Below are positions 5,695-6,176 of a DNA stretch of 6,176 bases, piece after piece. Made by a program: the position numbers and the translations under genes. Position 1 is the first letter of the stretch. Every line of letters starts with the position of its first letter. The stretch comes from a bacterium. Its GTDB lineage: Bacteria > T1Sed10-126. The notes beneath the pieces were generated by a model. The model did not search any database. It was not told where the DNA came from and was given only the letters and a program-made list of their open reading frames with translations. The DNA lies in NCBI GenBank assembly GCA_003557545.1, contig PWOD01000071.1, positions 1 to 6,176 on the forward strand. The letters are read 5' to 3'.

Positions 5695-6176
5695 TTAACA
5701 GGAAATATGGTCAAATTCAGAAAGATTTCTACCATTTTTTTTAGCCAGGTAGAGAGCTTCATCCGCTTTTTTTACCAGTTCAGATGACTCTTTTAACAAA
5801 GAAGCCAAACTGGCGGAAGCAACACCGGTACTTATCGTGATATAAATATCATTCTCTCCAACCTTTAACCCGTTTTTATGTAAATTATCCCTGATGCTTT
5901 CAATTTTATTTTGAGCTTCAGCCAGAGTACATCCGGGCATGACAATAAGAAATTCATCGCCACCGTAACGTCCAACACTGTCTTTTTCAGATAGTTTTTC
6001 AGAGAATACTCCCGTAAGTCTTTTCAACACAAGATCTCCAGCCGGATGTCCATACGTATCATTGATCCGTTTAAAATGATCTATATCGATCATTGCTACA
6101 GCCATAGGCCGGCCGTTTTTTTGAGCTCTGTTCAACTCCTGGCAGAGAATTCTATGAATAGTTCTATGGTTGGGTA
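5695..6176 (-). CDS. GGDEF diguanylate cyclase, C-terminal domain, 5' end beyond the window
   Basis: This makes the second messenger c-di-GMP from two GTP. The frame is open from the right edge, beginning PNHRTIHRIL, which matches the (L)PNRR start of GGDEF domains; the TTG at 6135 is therefore an internal leucine and the gene continues outside the window. The metal and substrate residues are present: DIDHFKRINDTYGH, then RYGGDEFLIV with an intact active-site GGDEF, then the closing KADEALYLAKKNGRN. The protein ends eight residues later with FDHISC. At the allosteric I-site position, RxxD five residues before GGDEF, the sequence is SEKD, so the arginine is missing and product inhibition through this site is unlikely. 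Any sensory domain lies in the missing N-terminal part. It converges on the prenyltransferase gene with a 29-nt gap. Confidence 0.92.
   Translation of the reverse strand, partial: PNHRTIHRILCQELNRAQKNGRPMAVAMIDIDHFKRINDTYGHPAGDLVLKRLTGVFSEKLSEKDSVGRYGGDEFLIVMPGCTLAEAQNKIESIRDNLHKNGLKVGENDIYITISTGVASASLASLLKESSELVKKADEALYLAKKNGRNLSEFDHISC

Overview
The window is AT-rich, has strong Shine-Dalgarno sites, and encodes a secreted outer-membrane-type beta-barrel protein with a C-terminal phenylalanine. This points to a bacterium with an outer membrane (diderm). No rRNA or other lineage marker is present, so the phylum stays open; a diderm Firmicute such as Halanaerobiales or a poorly sampled candidate phylum would both fit. 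No mobile element, CRISPR array, tRNA or rRNA was seen.

Positions 1-2551 look like an envelope or metal stress signalling locus built on an ECF sigma factor. A gene cut by the left edge (minus strand, start at 44) diverges from a two-gene operon: a zinc-finger (zf-HC2) membrane anti-sigma-like protein (327-827) and a small secreted, very acidic protein (854-1273). That operon closes with a strong intrinsic terminator (1349-1388). A second operon follows: an ECF sigma factor (best start GTG at 1545) and a membrane-anchored Spy/CpxP/CnrX-like heavy-metal sensor protein (best start ATG at 2111), whose ribosome binding site overlaps the sigma stop codon.

The most notable signal is in the divergent region 64-313. 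Both divergent units are preceded by the same two-block element, CCGGGGGT-N15-CGTTTA, with exactly the same 15-nt spacer and further identity (AATTT) upstream. It has the architecture of an ECF-sigma promoter pair and differs from the housekeeping-type extended -10 (TGaTATAAT) in front of the sigma gene. My reading is that the sigma factor is made from a housekeeping promoter and turns on its own anti-sigma operon and the divergent gene, giving negative feedback. This is inference.

The right half is less clearly connected. A porin-like beta-barrel gene (minus, 2566-3675) converges on the sensor gene. A 376-nt AT-rich intergenic region (3676-4051) holds only candidate promoters. A UbiA-family prenyltransferase (4052-5665) carries an extra membrane domain of about 250 residues at its N terminus. 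A GGDEF diguanylate cyclase (minus, 5695 to the right edge) is cut at its 5' end and has lost the arginine of its inhibitory I-site.
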